DNA of 64,000 nucleotides, taken from contig AP017647.1 in assembly GCA_003584625.1 (NCBI GenBank), forward strand, positions 116,001-180,000, written 5' to 3'. The stretch's first letter is position 1. Every line of letters begins with the position of its first letter. A program made the position numbers and the translations under genes. Positions 36,649 through 44,924 of the stretch are shown piece by piece. The notes below the pieces were generated by a model, which did not search any database, had not been told where the DNA came from, and saw only the letters and a list, made by a program, of their open reading frames with translations. This DNA is from Methanothermobacter sp. MT-2. Lineage in GTDB: Archaea; Methanobacteriota; Methanobacteria; Methanobacteriales; DSM-23052.

Positions 36649-38097
36649 TCACCCTTTTGCAACGCCTAGGGGTATCATCTTGGCGACTAGACGTGATATT
36701 CCTGTTTTGTGGGATGTGTTAACGACCATGTCAACGTCTTTGTAGGCGCCCGGCGCTTCCTCGGCGATTACTGGCATTGAAGTCGCCCTTACATAAATCC
36801 CCCTCCCTAGGAGGTTCCTTTGGACTTTTTCGCCCCGGTATGTTCTCTTCGCACCTGCCCTGCTCATTTTGCGTCCTGCTCCATGTGCAGTGGATCCAAA
36901 GGTTTCTTCCATGGCTGTTTCTGTTCCGTGGAGTACATAGGATGATGTTCCCATTGTACCTGGTATTATGACTGGTTGGCCTATCTTCCTGTATTCTGGG
37001 GGTATTTCTTTTCTTCCAGGGCCAAAGGCTCTTGTAGCCCCTTTCCTGTGGACGTAAACTTCTCTTTTCAAGCCTTTTATTGGGTGTGTTTCTTTTTTGG
37101 CTATGTTGTGGGCGACGTCATAGACTATATCCATTTCTAGGTCTTCTGCGCTTGTTTTGAATACTTGTTCGAAGGATTCTCTCACCCAGTGTACTATCAT
37201 TTGGCGGTTGGCCCATGCATAGTTTGCTGCTGCTGACATTGCCTGGAAGTATTCTATTGCTTCTTGGGAGTCTACTGGGGCGCAGGCTAGTTGGCGGTCT
37301 GGTATTCTAATGTTGTATTTTTTGTAGGCTTTGTCCATGACTCTTAGGTAGTCTGAGCAGATTTGGTGGCCGCAGCCTCTGGATCCTGTGTGTATTAGTA
37401 CTGTTACTTTTCCTTCTTCTAGGCCGTATACTTCTGCGGCTTTTTGGTCGAAGATTTTATCTATTTTTTGGACTTCTAGGAAGTGGTTGCCTGAGCCTAG
37501 TGAGCCTAGTTGGGGTATGCCCCTCTTTTTTGCTTTTTCGCTTACTTTCTCTGAGTTGGCGTCTTCCATTTTACCATTTTCCTCAAGGCGTTCTAGGTCT
37601 TTTTCCCATCCGTAGCCGTTTTCAACAGCCCATTCAGCCCCGTTGTCTAGCACTTCATCTATTTGACCTCTTTTTAGTCTTATTTTGCCTTTGCTGCCCA
37701 CTCCTGATGGCACGTTCATGAATAGGGTGTCTATGAGTTCTTTTATTTTTGGTTGTGCTTCTTCGTGGTCTAGGTTTGTTTTTATTAGTCTGACCCCGCA
37801 GTTTATGTCGAATCCAACCCCGCCTGGGCTTATGACTCCGTTTCGGGCGTCGAATGCGGCCACGCCTCCTATGCTGAAGCCGTAGCCGAAGTGTATGTCT
37901 GGTAGTCCTATTGAGAATTTTTGTATGCCTGGTAGGCATGCTACATTGGCAACTTGGTCAACAGCACCTATTTCAAGGTCTTTTAATGCCTCTTCATCTA
38001 GGAATATTCGTCCTGGTACGCGCATACACTTTTTATAGTCTGTGGGGACTTCCCATACCGATTCTCTAACTTTTATTAGTATATCCTTCACATCCAT
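36649..38097 (-). CDS. rtcB: RNA-splicing ligase RtcB
   Basis: 482 residues, intein-free. [12 protein letters not shown] carries the Mn-binding Cys (near 98), [10 protein letters not shown] and [11 protein letters not shown] hold metal-binding histidines, [10 protein letters not shown] and the guanylylated His in the HGAGRKMSR region near 404 are present. RtcB joins tRNA exon halves (2',3'-cyclic phosphate and 5'-OH ends) using GTP. SD GGGGGAAT. It follows the archease gene by 15 bases, the normal partner. Confidence 0.97.
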   Translation of the reverse strand: MDVKDILIKVRESVWEVPTDYKKCMRVPGRIFLDEEALKDLEIGAVDQVANVACLPGIQKFSIGLPDIHFGYGFSIGGVAAFDARNGVISPGGVGFDINCGVRLIKTNLDHEEAQPKIKELIDTLFMNVPSGVGSKGKIRLKRGQIDEVLDNGAEWAVENGYGWEKDLERLEENGKMEDANSEKVSEKAKKRGIPQLGSLGSGNHFLEVQKIDKIFDQKAAEVYGLEEGKVTVLIHTGSRGCGHQICSDYLRVMDKAYKKYNIRIPDRQLACAPVDSQEAIEYFQAMSAAANYAWANRQMIVHWVRESFEQVFKTSAEDLEMDIVYDVAHNIAKKETHPIKGLKREVYVHRKGATRAFGPGRKEIPPEYRKIGQPVIIPGTMGTSSYVLHGTETAMEETFGSTAHGAGRKMSRAGAKRTYRGEKVQRNLLGRGIYVRATSMPVIAEEAPGAYKDVDMVVNTSHKTGISRLVAKMIPLGVAKG

Positions 38098-38112
38098 GTT
38101 ATTCCCCCATTT

Positions 38113-38538
38113 TTATAGGTCTACTATAACTCTCACCTTATAGTGATTGTTTTCTCGCAGCACATCCATTAGATGATATGTGACTGCTTTTACTTCGTCG
38201 CGTATTTCATGTATGTTAGGGTTTATATGGTCACCTAGGGCTTTTCCTTCTAGTCTATATAGTCTATTTTTTCGTATATTAACTTTGAATTTTGAGAAGA
38301 ATAGGAATTCTGTATCCATTAGGAATAGGAGTTCATCTAACCAGTCATGTAGGAGTGATATTTCATCTTCTGCTTCTATTTTTATCTTTTTTTCTTTTTT
38401 TGGCGAAACCTTCTTGGTGTCTGTCATCAACTCGAACATTGCAAGGGCCGCGTTTTCAAAGGCTTCTTCTAGTGTTGATCCGTATGCCCAGTAGCCGGCG
38501 TCGGCTGTTACTTCGAAGTATTCGAATTTTTTTCTCAT
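38113..38538 (-). CDS. Archease, RtcB cofactor
   Basis: 141 residues from ATG 38538 (SD GGTGTGGGGG); a GTG three codons upstream is within the SD. FEVTADAGYWAYGSTLEEAF near the N-terminus, the DEISLLHDWLDELLFLMDTE segment and VKAVTYHLMDV match archease. Archease speeds RtcB guanylylation and broadens its nucleotide use. The acidic DAG and the terminal DL (metal ligands) are present. The gene order archease-rtcB is conserved in many archaea. Confidence 0.93.
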   Translation of the reverse strand: MRKKFEYFEVTADAGYWAYGSTLEEAFENAALAMFELMTDTKKVSPKKEKKIKIEAEDEISLLHDWLDELLFLMDTEFLFFSKFKVNIRKNRLYRLEGKALGDHINPNIHEIRDEVKAVTYHLMDVLRENNHYKVRVIVDL

Positions 38539-38625
38539 TTCCCCCACACCTTATTAGTTTTCAGATGCTCTCTACCTCTTTCCTTATACTTACTATAACT
38601 TTATGATATTTTGAGGTGGGATAAA

Positions 38626-38799
38626 ATGTATAGATTGGATAGGTCAAAAAGAAGATGGGATATATTCACTGATCTTAACATTGGAGCGTGTATCATAATA
38701 CTTTCTGTCCTCATACTTATAATTGGATGTGCTTTCCTGGTTGCGAGCACGCCGAATTCAAATTATCCAGCGACTCTATTCTTTATCTTTTGCTTGTAA
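38626..38799 (+). CDS. Small membrane protein, possibly truncated by an inserted element
   Basis: 57 residues from ATG 38626 with a clear SD (GAGGTGGGAT). A basic N-terminus (YRLDRSKRRWDIFTDLN) is followed by one membrane helix (about 20-41) and a short tail. The last codons and the stop lie in sequence that resembles the left part of the element at 42.05 kb (TTTTGCTTG). The true C-terminus may have been cut off by insertion of the IS605-like fragment that begins here. No family assigned. Confidence 0.55.
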   Translation: MYRLDRSKRRWDIFTDLNIGACIIILSVLILIIGCAFLVASTPNSNYPATLFFIFCL

Positions 38800-38871
38800 G
38801 ACCCCCAAGGTGAAGTCCTTTGACGTGAAGAGATGGAATGGGAGAAGCTCCAACCCGAGAGGGTGGTTCAC
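38795..38871 (+). ncRNA. IS605-type right end / omega-RNA-like segment without tnpB (copy 1)
   Basis: The segment contains AAGGTGAAGTCCTTTGACGT (38807-38826), matching AAGG.CAAGTTCTTTCAATGA of copy 2, then GGGAGAAGCTCC and a stem CCAACCC-GAGA-GGGTGG (one bulged A, GNRA loop), and ends in GGTGGTTCAC at 38862-38871. This order of a pseudoknot-like block, GAAGC, a hairpin and GTGGTTCAC is the 3' end of TnpB omega-RNA at IS200/IS605 right ends. No tnpB is present in the window. The last bases overlap the stop codon of orc1/cdc6 (38868-38870). Any guide would read from 38872 into that gene, antisense. Confidence 0.65.
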
Positions 38872-39983
38872 TTATTTAATCCATTGATCCTATTGAATCT
38901 TGGGATTATCAGACGTGCATTACCACGCTTACCTTTACCTGTGAATGGAGTGTCGATAAGCCTTAAAAATTCGAGTTTTTCCAGGATCCTAGTAAAGGAG
39001 GAATAACTTAGCCCTGTTCTCCTTTTAAATTCATTATAGACTTGGCCTGCTGTCAAACCTTCACCTTTAGCATCGATTATAACCCTTAGAAGTTCCATTT
39101 CATTATCTGAGAGATTTTTCACAGTTTCCATGAAGTTCGCCGTTGCAGTGTCCTTTAAAGCCGCTTTTAGGTGTTCTTTTTTTATCCTGGGGGATGCTTC
39201 TGCTTCCGCCAGGTTGCCGCAAACCCTTAGGAGGTTTATACCATATCTTAGGTCGCCTGTTTCAAATGCGAGCGCAGCTATCTCTTCTACTATCTCATTG
39301 GAGATCACACCATCATAGAATCCTATCCTAGTCCTGTCCATTAAGATATCATATATTTCATCATAACTGTATGGTGGGAAGATTATCTCCTGTGGAATAA
39401 ATACTGAGTCCACATTCTTGTCAAGAGCATACCTAAACTCAATATCAGATAATACAGCGAATATACCAGTCCTAACATTATCAAAAGCTTCATACGCCCT
39501 TAAAATATCATAGAATATCCTATTAGCATTCTTGTCATGGAATAGGTGGTTAACATCATCTAATGCAACTATAAGCGCTTTATCCTCTGCTGCAAGCTTG
39601 TGCATTATATCATGGTATATCCTAGAAAATGGAACCCCAGTCTCCGGAGGATAATACCCAAATATCCTATGATATATCTGTGAAAATATACCGAAACGTG
39701 TTGTATGCAACTGACAATTAATATAACAGCACACAACCTTCTCAGAACTAGCCTCAACCATCTCAAAAAGTTTCTTAATAGCCGTGGTCTTACCAGTCGC
39801 ACAAGCCCCCAAAACAACAGCATTAACAGGCCTACCCTTCATTAGAGCAGGTCTTATACAAACCGCAAGGGCCTCCATCTGCGAATCCCTATACTTAAAA
39901 TTTTCAGGGATATAATCAGGATCAAAGGCGTGTAAATCCCGGAATATTGTCTCATCATGTAATAGAATATCATCTATTCCCAT
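38868..39983 (-). CDS. cdc6: Orc1/Cdc6-family replication initiator ATPase
   Basis: 371 residues. Walker A VLGACATGKTTAIK at about 55-68, Walker B LIVALDDVNHLF at about 135-146, a sensor-2 region DLRYGINLLRVCG near 245, and a winged-helix domain from about 285 (GLTAGQVYNEFKRRTGLSYS). This fits the second, Cdc6-2-type protein of Methanobacteriales, but which paralogue it is was not tested. The stop codon TGA at 38870-38868 falls inside the end of the IS605-like segment, so the C-terminus may have been redefined. No origin repeats are obvious upstream. Confidence 0.88.
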   Translation of the reverse strand: MGIDDILLHDETIFRDLHAFDPDYIPENFKYRDSQMEALAVCIRPALMKGRPVNAVVLGACATGKTTAIKKLFEMVEASSEKVVCCYINCQLHTTRFGIFSQIYHRIFGYYPPETGVPFSRIYHDIMHKLAAEDKALIVALDDVNHLFHDKNANRIFYDILRAYEAFDNVRTGIFAVLSDIEFRYALDKNVDSVFIPQEIIFPPYSYDEIYDILMDRTRIGFYDGVISNEIVEEIAALAFETGDLRYGINLLRVCGNLAEAEASPRIKKEHLKAALKDTATANFMETVKNLSDNEMELLRVIIDAKGEGLTAGQVYNEFKRRTGLSYSSFTRILEKLEFLRLIDTPFTGKGKRGNARLIIPRFNRINGLNK

Positions 39984-40012
39984 AATATGATAATTTATAC
40001 CCTCAAAGTATA

Positions 40013-40744
40013 TTAACCTTTCAATGATCCAGTCTCAACTAGATTATAAATTTTAACATCCTCATTTTCCATTATCCAATCTATAAGCCTCTTGGCATAT
40101 TCCATTTTCAACCTTTTAACCTCATCTGCCCTTGCTGTCTCCCCACTTATCTGAGGCCTTGAATATTTTGTCACCGTATCCCCAAAATCCATACCAGCCA
40201 ATATGATAACCTTGGCACCTAACTCCACAGCAAGAAAAACAGCCCTATCACCATCAGTGAAACCCCCAAAATTGTGCAGACACCCTAAAGGGGGTGTCTG
40301 GGTCGTTCCAAGAACATTCCTAAGTTTCGGAAGATAAAACTTTAACTTTTCCAGGTTATTGCCATGTGCATGGACCACTAGGAAAGAACCGGCCTTGTTT
40401 GCCCTGATTATATCATCCATGTTACCATCAAGGTCTGTTACAATAATATCAGGGATTATAGATTCCTCTAATAGTGCACTTGTAGCCCCATCAGCAGCTA
40501 TAACAGTAAAAACCCTAAAATCCAAATCCTCCCTTAAAAGCTTCAAATGCTTTTTAATTGAAGGTCCGGCCCCAAATATTATAAATTTATCATTATGCGG
40601 CAGATCGTCGACTTCCACCATAATATTTCCATGTTCTTTGAGGAAATCATTAAGGTACTCCGCCGCCTCCATATCAGCGATGGGATCGAATTTGAAATCC
40701 TCTAGTATCTTCTCATACCAGCCAATCCATGTTTTAAGATCCAT
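40013..40744 (-). CDS. mptE: 6-hydroxymethyl-7,8-dihydropterin pyrophosphokinase, archaeal (MptE)
   Basis: 243 residues of the DUF115/COG1634 family. FIIFGAGPSIKKHL (about 49-62) and IIPDIIVTDLDGNMDDI (about 93-109) are signatures, then VVHAHGNN and GFTDGDRA. MptE makes the pyrophosphate of hydroxymethyl-dihydropterin for tetrahydromethanopterin, the C1 carrier of methanogenesis. Start ATG 40744 with GTGATC upstream. It lies 29 bases before orc1/cdc6 on the same strand. Confidence 0.9.
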   Translation of the reverse strand: MDLKTWIGWYEKILEDFKFDPIADMEAAEYLNDFLKEHGNIMVEVDDLPHNDKFIIFGAGPSIKKHLKLLREDLDFRVFTVIAADGATSALLEESIIPDIIVTDLDGNMDDIIRANKAGSFLVVHAHGNNLEKLKFYLPKLRNVLGTTQTPPLGCLHNFGGFTDGDRAVFLAVELGAKVIILAGMDFGDTVTKYSRPQISGETARADEVKRLKMEYAKRLIDWIMENEDVKIYNLVETGSLKG

Positions 40745-40867
40745 ATGATCACATTCAAAATTCTGGAAATTAACATAATTGTTATTAATTCAATGGTCTT
40801 GAATAACTATAAATCTTTTTAAGTTAATCTTTGTAATATTAGACTATGGAGATTTTGGAGGGTTGCT
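40745..40867 (+). promoter_or_regulatory. Divergent promoter region mptE / aminotransferase
   Basis: ACTATAAATC at about 40807-40816 is a good TATA element for the plus-strand aminotransferase, with transcription expected to begin near 40838. GGAGGG at 40857-40862 is its SD. AT-rich runs at about 40765-40790 could serve mptE. Confidence 0.45.
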
Positions 40868-42022
40868 ATGGATGAAACATTATTGATGATCCCAGGTCCA
40901 ACTAGAGTTGCTCCCAGAGTATTAAAGGCTATGTCAGAGAATATAGTGAATCACAGAAGCGCTATATTCGGCAAATTCTTGACAGAAACAAGTGAGATGA
41001 TCTCCGAGATATTCAGAACCGATAATAAATCTTATATACTCACAGGTTCTGGGACAGCGGCCATGGAAGCCGCAATAGTTAACATACTAAATCCTGGTGA
41101 TAAGATACTTAATGTGGTCGGCGGAAAATTCGGAGAAAGATTTAGTAACATTGTCGAGGCATTTGGCGGCGAATCAAAAAGAATCGATGTTGAATGGGGA
41201 AAAGCAGCAAACCCTGATGATATCAGCCAGGCCCTAGAAGAAGATGAAGATATAAAAGCAGTTACTGTAGTGCACAATGAAACTTCTACAGGAGTTGCCA
41301 ATCCCATAAAAGAGATAGGAAAAATCTTAAAAGGTTATGATGCGCTTTATATTGTTGATACTGTATCTTCACTAGGAGGAGCTGAAGTAGATGTTGACGG
41401 ATACAATATAGATATCTGCGTTACAGGCTCACAGAAATGTCTGGCAGCACCCCCAGGTTTAGCCGCGATAACATTAAGTGACGATGCATGGAATGTCGTG
41501 GACAATACAAACTCAAAATGCTATTACCTAGACCTTAAAAAGTATAGGAAGACAAGCAGCCTAGAACCCCCAGAGACCCCATACACACCAGCAGTATCAT
41601 TAGTGTACGCTTTACACGAAGCATTAAAAGTCGTGGAAGAAGAAGGCCTTAAAAACAGGATAAAAAGACATGAACTGGCCGCTAAGGCCGCTAGGAATGC
41701 TATAAAAGCCCTTGGTCTTGAATTGTTCCCTGATGAGAAGGTTTCATCCACAACAGTCACAGCAGTTAACCTGCCAGAGGGTGTGACAGACGCCGAACTG
41801 CGCGGTACCATGAGGAACAAGTATCATGTGGAACTTGCAGGGGGACAAGACCACTTAAAGGGCAAAATTTTCAGGATAGGACATATGGGTAACATAACCC
41901 ATAGGGAACTTATAACAACCTTTTCAGCCCTTGAAATGACCTTAAGGGAACTTGGTTTTGATGTTGAAATGGGTGAAGGCGTTGCTGCAATAGCAGACAC
42001 CTATCTACCCCAAAACCTCTAA
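40868..42022 (+). CDS. Class V aminotransferase (aspartate/serine-pyruvate type)
   Basis: 384 residues, PLP-dependent. MIPGPTRVAPRVL at the start, GSGTAAMEAAIVN (about 59-71), VDTVSSLGGAEVDVD (about 163-177) with the cofactor-binding Asp, and the Schiff-base Lys in VTGSQKCLAAPPGLA (about 183-197). Relatives are described as aspartate aminotransferase in Methanothermobacter, alanine-glyoxylate or phosphoserine aminotransferase in other methanogens. GHMGNITHRELI near the end is characteristic. Downstream spacer holds the TnpB-like RNA segment. Confidence 0.85.
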   Translation: MDETLLMIPGPTRVAPRVLKAMSENIVNHRSAIFGKFLTETSEMISEIFRTDNKSYILTGSGTAAMEAAIVNILNPGDKILNVVGGKFGERFSNIVEAFGGESKRIDVEWGKAANPDDISQALEEDEDIKAVTVVHNETSTGVANPIKEIGKILKGYDALYIVDTVSSLGGAEVDVDGYNIDICVTGSQKCLAAPPGLAAITLSDDAWNVVDNTNSKCYYLDLKKYRKTSSLEPPETPYTPAVSLVYALHEALKVVEEEGLKNRIKRHELAAKAARNAIKALGLELFPDEKVSSTTVTAVNLPEGVTDAELRGTMRNKYHVELAGGQDHLKGKIFRIGHMGNITHRELITTFSALEMTLRELGFDVEMGEGVAAIADTYLPQNL

Positions 42023-42039
42023 TCCCCCCACAATTATTT

Positions 42040-42180
42040 TGTTTTTGCTTGCAAAAAACCCCCTTCCAAGGAAGGTCTAATCAGCCTGTGATATAAGAAA
42101 GAAGAAAAATCCAACAATAACTCCTACTTTTAACCAGCCTCTGCTACTAACCCTCCCATCCCAAAAGTTGGGGGAGGTTG
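42040..42180 (+). other. Spacer with two dyads, possible left part of a non-autonomous IS605-like element
   Basis: TTTTTGCTTGCAAAAAACCCCC (split over 42041-42062) resembles TTTTGCTTGTAAGACCCCC at 38789-38807, just left of copy 1. It is followed by the perfect dyad CCTTCC-AA-GGAAGG (42062-42075) and a weaker dyad around CCTCCC...GGGAGG (42151-42177). These could be the left-end hairpin of a MITE-like element or simply the terminator of the aminotransferase gene. No coding potential is seen in the 446 bases 42023-42468. Confidence 0.35.
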
Positions 42181-42220
42181 CGAATAACCTTCATATCAAA
42201 AAAATATACATGTAACTTAC

Positions 42221-42384
42221 AAGGCTGAGAGAGCCGTTAGGGTATGAGGATGTGGGGGGGCTGGATCCCCCGAAGGCCAGTGGAAAAAGAACCAATCCCA
42301 TGATCCCTTACCAGAAGGTGACCGTAAGGACAAGTTCTTTCAATGAAGCAGGAAGCCCTGTCTGTTAGGGCAGGAGTAGTTCAC
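42221..42384 (+). ncRNA. IS605-type right end / omega-RNA scaffold without tnpB (copy 2)
   Basis: A complete-looking omega-RNA scaffold. Parts in order: AGGCTGAGAGAGCC (42222-42235); a G7...CCCCC hairpin at about 42254-42271; CGAAGGCCAGTGGAAAAAGA; a GGTGACCGTAAGGACAAG block; TTCTTTCAATGAAGCAGGAA (42336-42355); the hairpin GCCCT...AGGGC (42355-42371); and the end GGAGTAGTTCAC (42373-42384). These motifs are typical of sequences 3' of tnpB in IS200/IS605 elements, where the transcript guides TnpB. No tnpB reading frame precedes it. A guide would begin at 42385 (TGGAAGGATATGGCAG). It may be transcribed from the upstream aminotransferase region. Confidence 0.75.
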
Positions 42385-42468
42385 TGGAAGGATATGGCAG
42401 ATTCGCGAAACTTCCAAATCCCTCAGTTGAAAGGGTGTGGGGGAAGTCTTTCGCATGAAATAGGTTCA

Positions 42469-42861
42469 CTAGTACATTTTTATAGGTTCTACACCTAATA
42501 CTTTTCCTGTTTTTGCATCTACTCGAATGTAAGCTACTATGGTCCCTGGTGGGTGTTGTCCTTCACTTGTAGTTACAATTACTGGAACATAGTATATTCC
42601 ACTCTTTAGTGATGGTGTGCCGCTTGTAGTGTTCCCAAATTCCGCAGGGTTTTTGGCCATGTAATCGGCTGCAATGGCCTGGGCTTCTTTTGCGGATATC
42701 ATCTCCTGTGGAACTGTGGTTGTTTGATTATTTTGGATATTCTCTGGGGTGGTAATGTTTTGTGTGACGTTCTCTTTAGGTTGTTCTCCTCTAAAATAGA
42801 TCAAACCCCCAACTAGGATTAGGCCAATCACTATAATCAATAAAATATATTTGTATTCCAT
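42469..42861 (-). CDS. PepSY-domain protein with N-terminal membrane anchor
   Basis: 130 residues. One membrane helix at about 5-24, a Thr/Asn-rich linker (about 30-50), then a PepSY-like domain (ISAKEAQAIAADYMAKNPA, GTIVAYIRVDAKTGKVLGVE). PepSY domains are thought to inhibit peptidases or act at the cell surface; the protein would face the outside. The 3' end lies 85 bases past the clear IS605-like RNA copy. Upstream TATA-like runs are near 42885-42895. Confidence 0.78.
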   Translation of the reverse strand: MEYKYILLIIVIGLILVGGLIYFRGEQPKENVTQNITTPENIQNNQTTTVPQEMISAKEAQAIAADYMAKNPAEFGNTTSGTPSLKSGIYYVPVIVTTSEGQHPPGTIVAYIRVDAKTGKVLGVEPIKMY

Positions 42862-42984
42862 TTTTTTTTACAACTCCAGAAAAATTTTATAGTATATATG
42901 TTAGCCATGCTATAAAAGGGTTCATTTTCATTTATTGTTTGTAAGCCTCTTATTTTTAAAAGATAATGGATATAGAGGAGGGAT

Positions 42985-43092
42985 GGGAGATTGGTAATGA
43001 CGATTATAAGGTTGGGGGAGTCTATTGAGAATGAGCTTTTATGAACCTTAGGCTGGGGGGAGAGCCTTTCCTTTTTTGGGGGGGTAATTCAC
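42985..43092 (+). mobile_element. Possible decayed IS605-type right-end segment (weak copy)
   Basis: Ends in GGGGGTAATTCAC at 43080-43092, close to GTAGTTCAC. A CCTTTCC-T6-GGGGGGG pairing (with G-U pairs) precedes it and AGTCTATTGAGAATGAGC at about 43019-43036 loosely resembles the AGTTCTTTCAATGAAGC block of copy 2. It stops 3 bases before the stop codon of the minus-strand phosphohexomutase. The G-run and hairpin AGGCT...AGCCT could also be an ordinary terminator. Confidence 0.3.
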
Positions 43093-43095
43093 ATT

Positions 43096-44466
43096 CTAGT
43101 CTTTTATTTTATTGATTGAATCTTTAACGATATCAACACCCCATTTTGCCATTTCCGTGGCTTTTTTTTGATTTTTGGCTTCTGCGAAACATCTGAATAT
43201 GGGTTCTGTGCCTGAGGGTCTTATGATGACCCAACCATCTTCTCTGAATATTTTAACACCATCTGTGGTGTCTATTCTATCTACTTTGGGGTCTGTTTTG
43301 ACTTTTTCTTGTACAATGCCCATTACTTTGGGTTTAAGTTTATCTGGACATTTTATTTTCATTTTCTCTGAATAGTATCTTGGGAGTTCGGCCACGAGTT
43401 TGGATATTGGTTTACCTTCTTCGGCCATGATTTCAAGTATTTTGGCGGCTGAGAGAGCTCCATCCCTGCCATATACGAAGTCTGGGAATATTAGACCGCC
43501 ATTTTCTTCGCCGCCGAATAGTCCTTTTTTTTCTTTGAGGGTTCTTGCCACGATCAGGTCTCCCACGGCTGTTGTTATAACTTTTCCATTGTTTTCTTTT
43601 GCGATATCATAGATGGCTGAAGTGGTGGCTACTGTGGTTACGATTAGACCTCCCTTGTTTTCCTTTAACATTTTCTTTTCTACAAGAGCGAAGGTTTTAT
43701 CGCCGAAGATGAAATTTCCTTTTTCATCTATACAGATTGTCCTATCAGCATCTCCGTCATGGGCTATCCCAAGATCCGCGCCACTAGCCTTAACAACATT
43801 CATAAGATCTTTTAAGTTTTCTGGGGTTGGTTCAGGGTTTCGGCCTGGGAAGAAACCGTCTGGTTGACAATTTAGGGATAGGACTTCGCATCCAAGTTTT
43901 CTTAAAATGTATGGTGTTGTGTATGATGCTGCTCCGGATCCGCAGTCAACTACAACAGTGAAGTTAGCTTCTCTTATGGTGTCAAGATCAACCCTCTTTA
44001 TAATTTCATTTATGTATTCTCTGATGATCTTTCTGTTTTTTGTGGGGGAGCCTATTTTATCCCATGAAACTCTCTTAACGGTTTCTTCGAAGAAGATCTT
44101 TTCTATCTTTTCTTCTAGTTCTTCTCTGATTCCTATTCCGTATTCGTCAACGAATTTTATTCCATTGTATTCTGGCGGATTATGGGATGCTGTGATAATA
44201 ACACCAGCATCATAGTATTTTCTAACAGCATATTGAACGGCTGGGGTTGGGAGGATCCCAAGATCCACCACGTCACATCCACTAGATAAGAGACCTGATA
44301 TGATGGCATGTTTTATCATGAATGTGGAAGTTCTTGTATCGCCTCCGACAGCAACCTTTCCATTTATAAGGGAACCGAAGGCTGCTGAAAGTCTTGAAGC
44401 GAATTCTGGTGTTAATTCTTTATTCGCTATCTTCCTAACGCCGAAGGTGCCGAAGAGTTTTTTCAT
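43096..44466 (-). CDS. Second phosphohexomutase (phosphoglucosamine/phosphomannomutase family)
   Basis: 456 residues from ATG 44466 (SD GGGTTGAT). LFGTFGVRKIANKELTPE replaces the usual GTSGIRG; TASHNPPEYNGIK has the phosphoserine, AHDGDADRTICIDEKG the metal loop, FGGEENGGLIFPDF the sugar loop and IRPSGTEPIFR the phosphate site. The sugar loop differs from glmM at 30931 (GGEPSGTW), so substrate specificity probably differs, perhaps mannose or glucose phosphates. A 153-base tract is nearly identical to glmM. Confidence 0.88.
   Translation of the reverse strand: MKKLFGTFGVRKIANKELTPEFASRLSAAFGSLINGKVAVGGDTRTSTFMIKHAIISGLLSSGCDVVDLGILPTPAVQYAVRKYYDAGVIITASHNPPEYNGIKFVDEYGIGIREELEEKIEKIFFEETVKRVSWDKIGSPTKNRKIIREYINEIIKRVDLDTIREANFTVVVDCGSGAASYTTPYILRKLGCEVLSLNCQPDGFFPGRNPEPTPENLKDLMNVVKASGADLGIAHDGDADRTICIDEKGNFIFGDKTFALVEKKMLKENKGGLIVTTVATTSAIYDIAKENNGKVITTAVGDLIVARTLKEKKGLFGGEENGGLIFPDFVYGRDGALSAAKILEIMAEEGKPISKLVAELPRYYSEKMKIKCPDKLKPKVMGIVQEKVKTDPKVDRIDTTDGVKIFREDGWVIIRPSGTEPIFRCFAEAKNQKKATEMAKWGVDIVKDSINKIKD
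43741..43893 (-). repeat. Near-identical tract shared with glmM (copy B)
   Basis: Partner of 31558-31710; 8 differences in 153 bases by eye. Both start at CCTATCAGC and end at GGACTTCGCATCC on the plus strand. The rest of the two genes has diverged strongly. Another short match, GGTTCTGTGCCTGAGGGTCT, lies near 43201 and 31024. Confidence 0.8.
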
Positions 44467-44525
44467 TTCTATCAACCCTAAGAATATTTTAAGGCTCTCT
44501 TTTTTTATGGGATGATCATTCTAAT

Positions 44526-44924
44526 TTAGGGTGGGTTTAAGATTTTTAGGTTTTGGGGTTCTTCGAGTATGATTTCCATTGACCCTTTATATTCTGTTAC
44601 TTTTCCTGTGATTTTTATTTTTTTGTATTTGAGTGTTTCCATGTTTATGTTGGATCTTCCCATCTCATTTTTCAATTCTTCGAATATTACAATTGTTATC
44701 TTCCCGGTACCATCATTTAATGTGATGAATGAGGCTTTCCCTGTTTTAGATTGTTTTATTTCTTCCACGAATCCTGTTATTGTGACTTTTTCATCGATCA
44801 TGCCCTTGTTTATTTCTTTTATTTTGACTTCTCGTGGCGTGATACTGCCAGCTGATATTATCATCCCTATAAGGCCTGTTAGTGCTATGAAAATGACAAT
44901 TTTAAATATTTGCTCATCTTCCAT
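44526..44924 (-). CDS. Membrane-anchored OB-fold protein
   Basis: 132 residues. A membrane helix at about 8-27 (IVIFIALTGLIGMIISAG) is followed by an OB-fold with KVTITGFVEEIKQSKTGKAS and KITGKVTEYKGSMEIILEEP. OB-fold domains of this sort bind nucleic acid or ligands; a membrane-bound form facing outside is of unknown use. No other domains. Located between the second phosphohexomutase and DNA ligase genes. Confidence 0.75.
   Translation of the reverse strand: MEDEQIFKIVIFIALTGLIGMIISAGSITPREVKIKEINKGMIDEKVTITGFVEEIKQSKTGKASFITLNDGTGKITIVIFEELKNEMGRSNINMETLKYKKIKITGKVTEYKGSMEIILEEPQNLKILNPP

Noticed and set aside
36649..38097. Intein in RtcB
   Set aside because: Some archaeal rtcB genes carry inteins, but this one is continuous at 482 residues without splice motifs.
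39984..40012. Possible replication origin next to orc1/cdc6
   Set aside because: The upstream spacer is only 29 bases and no ORB-like inverted repeats are visible there or in the mptE spacer.
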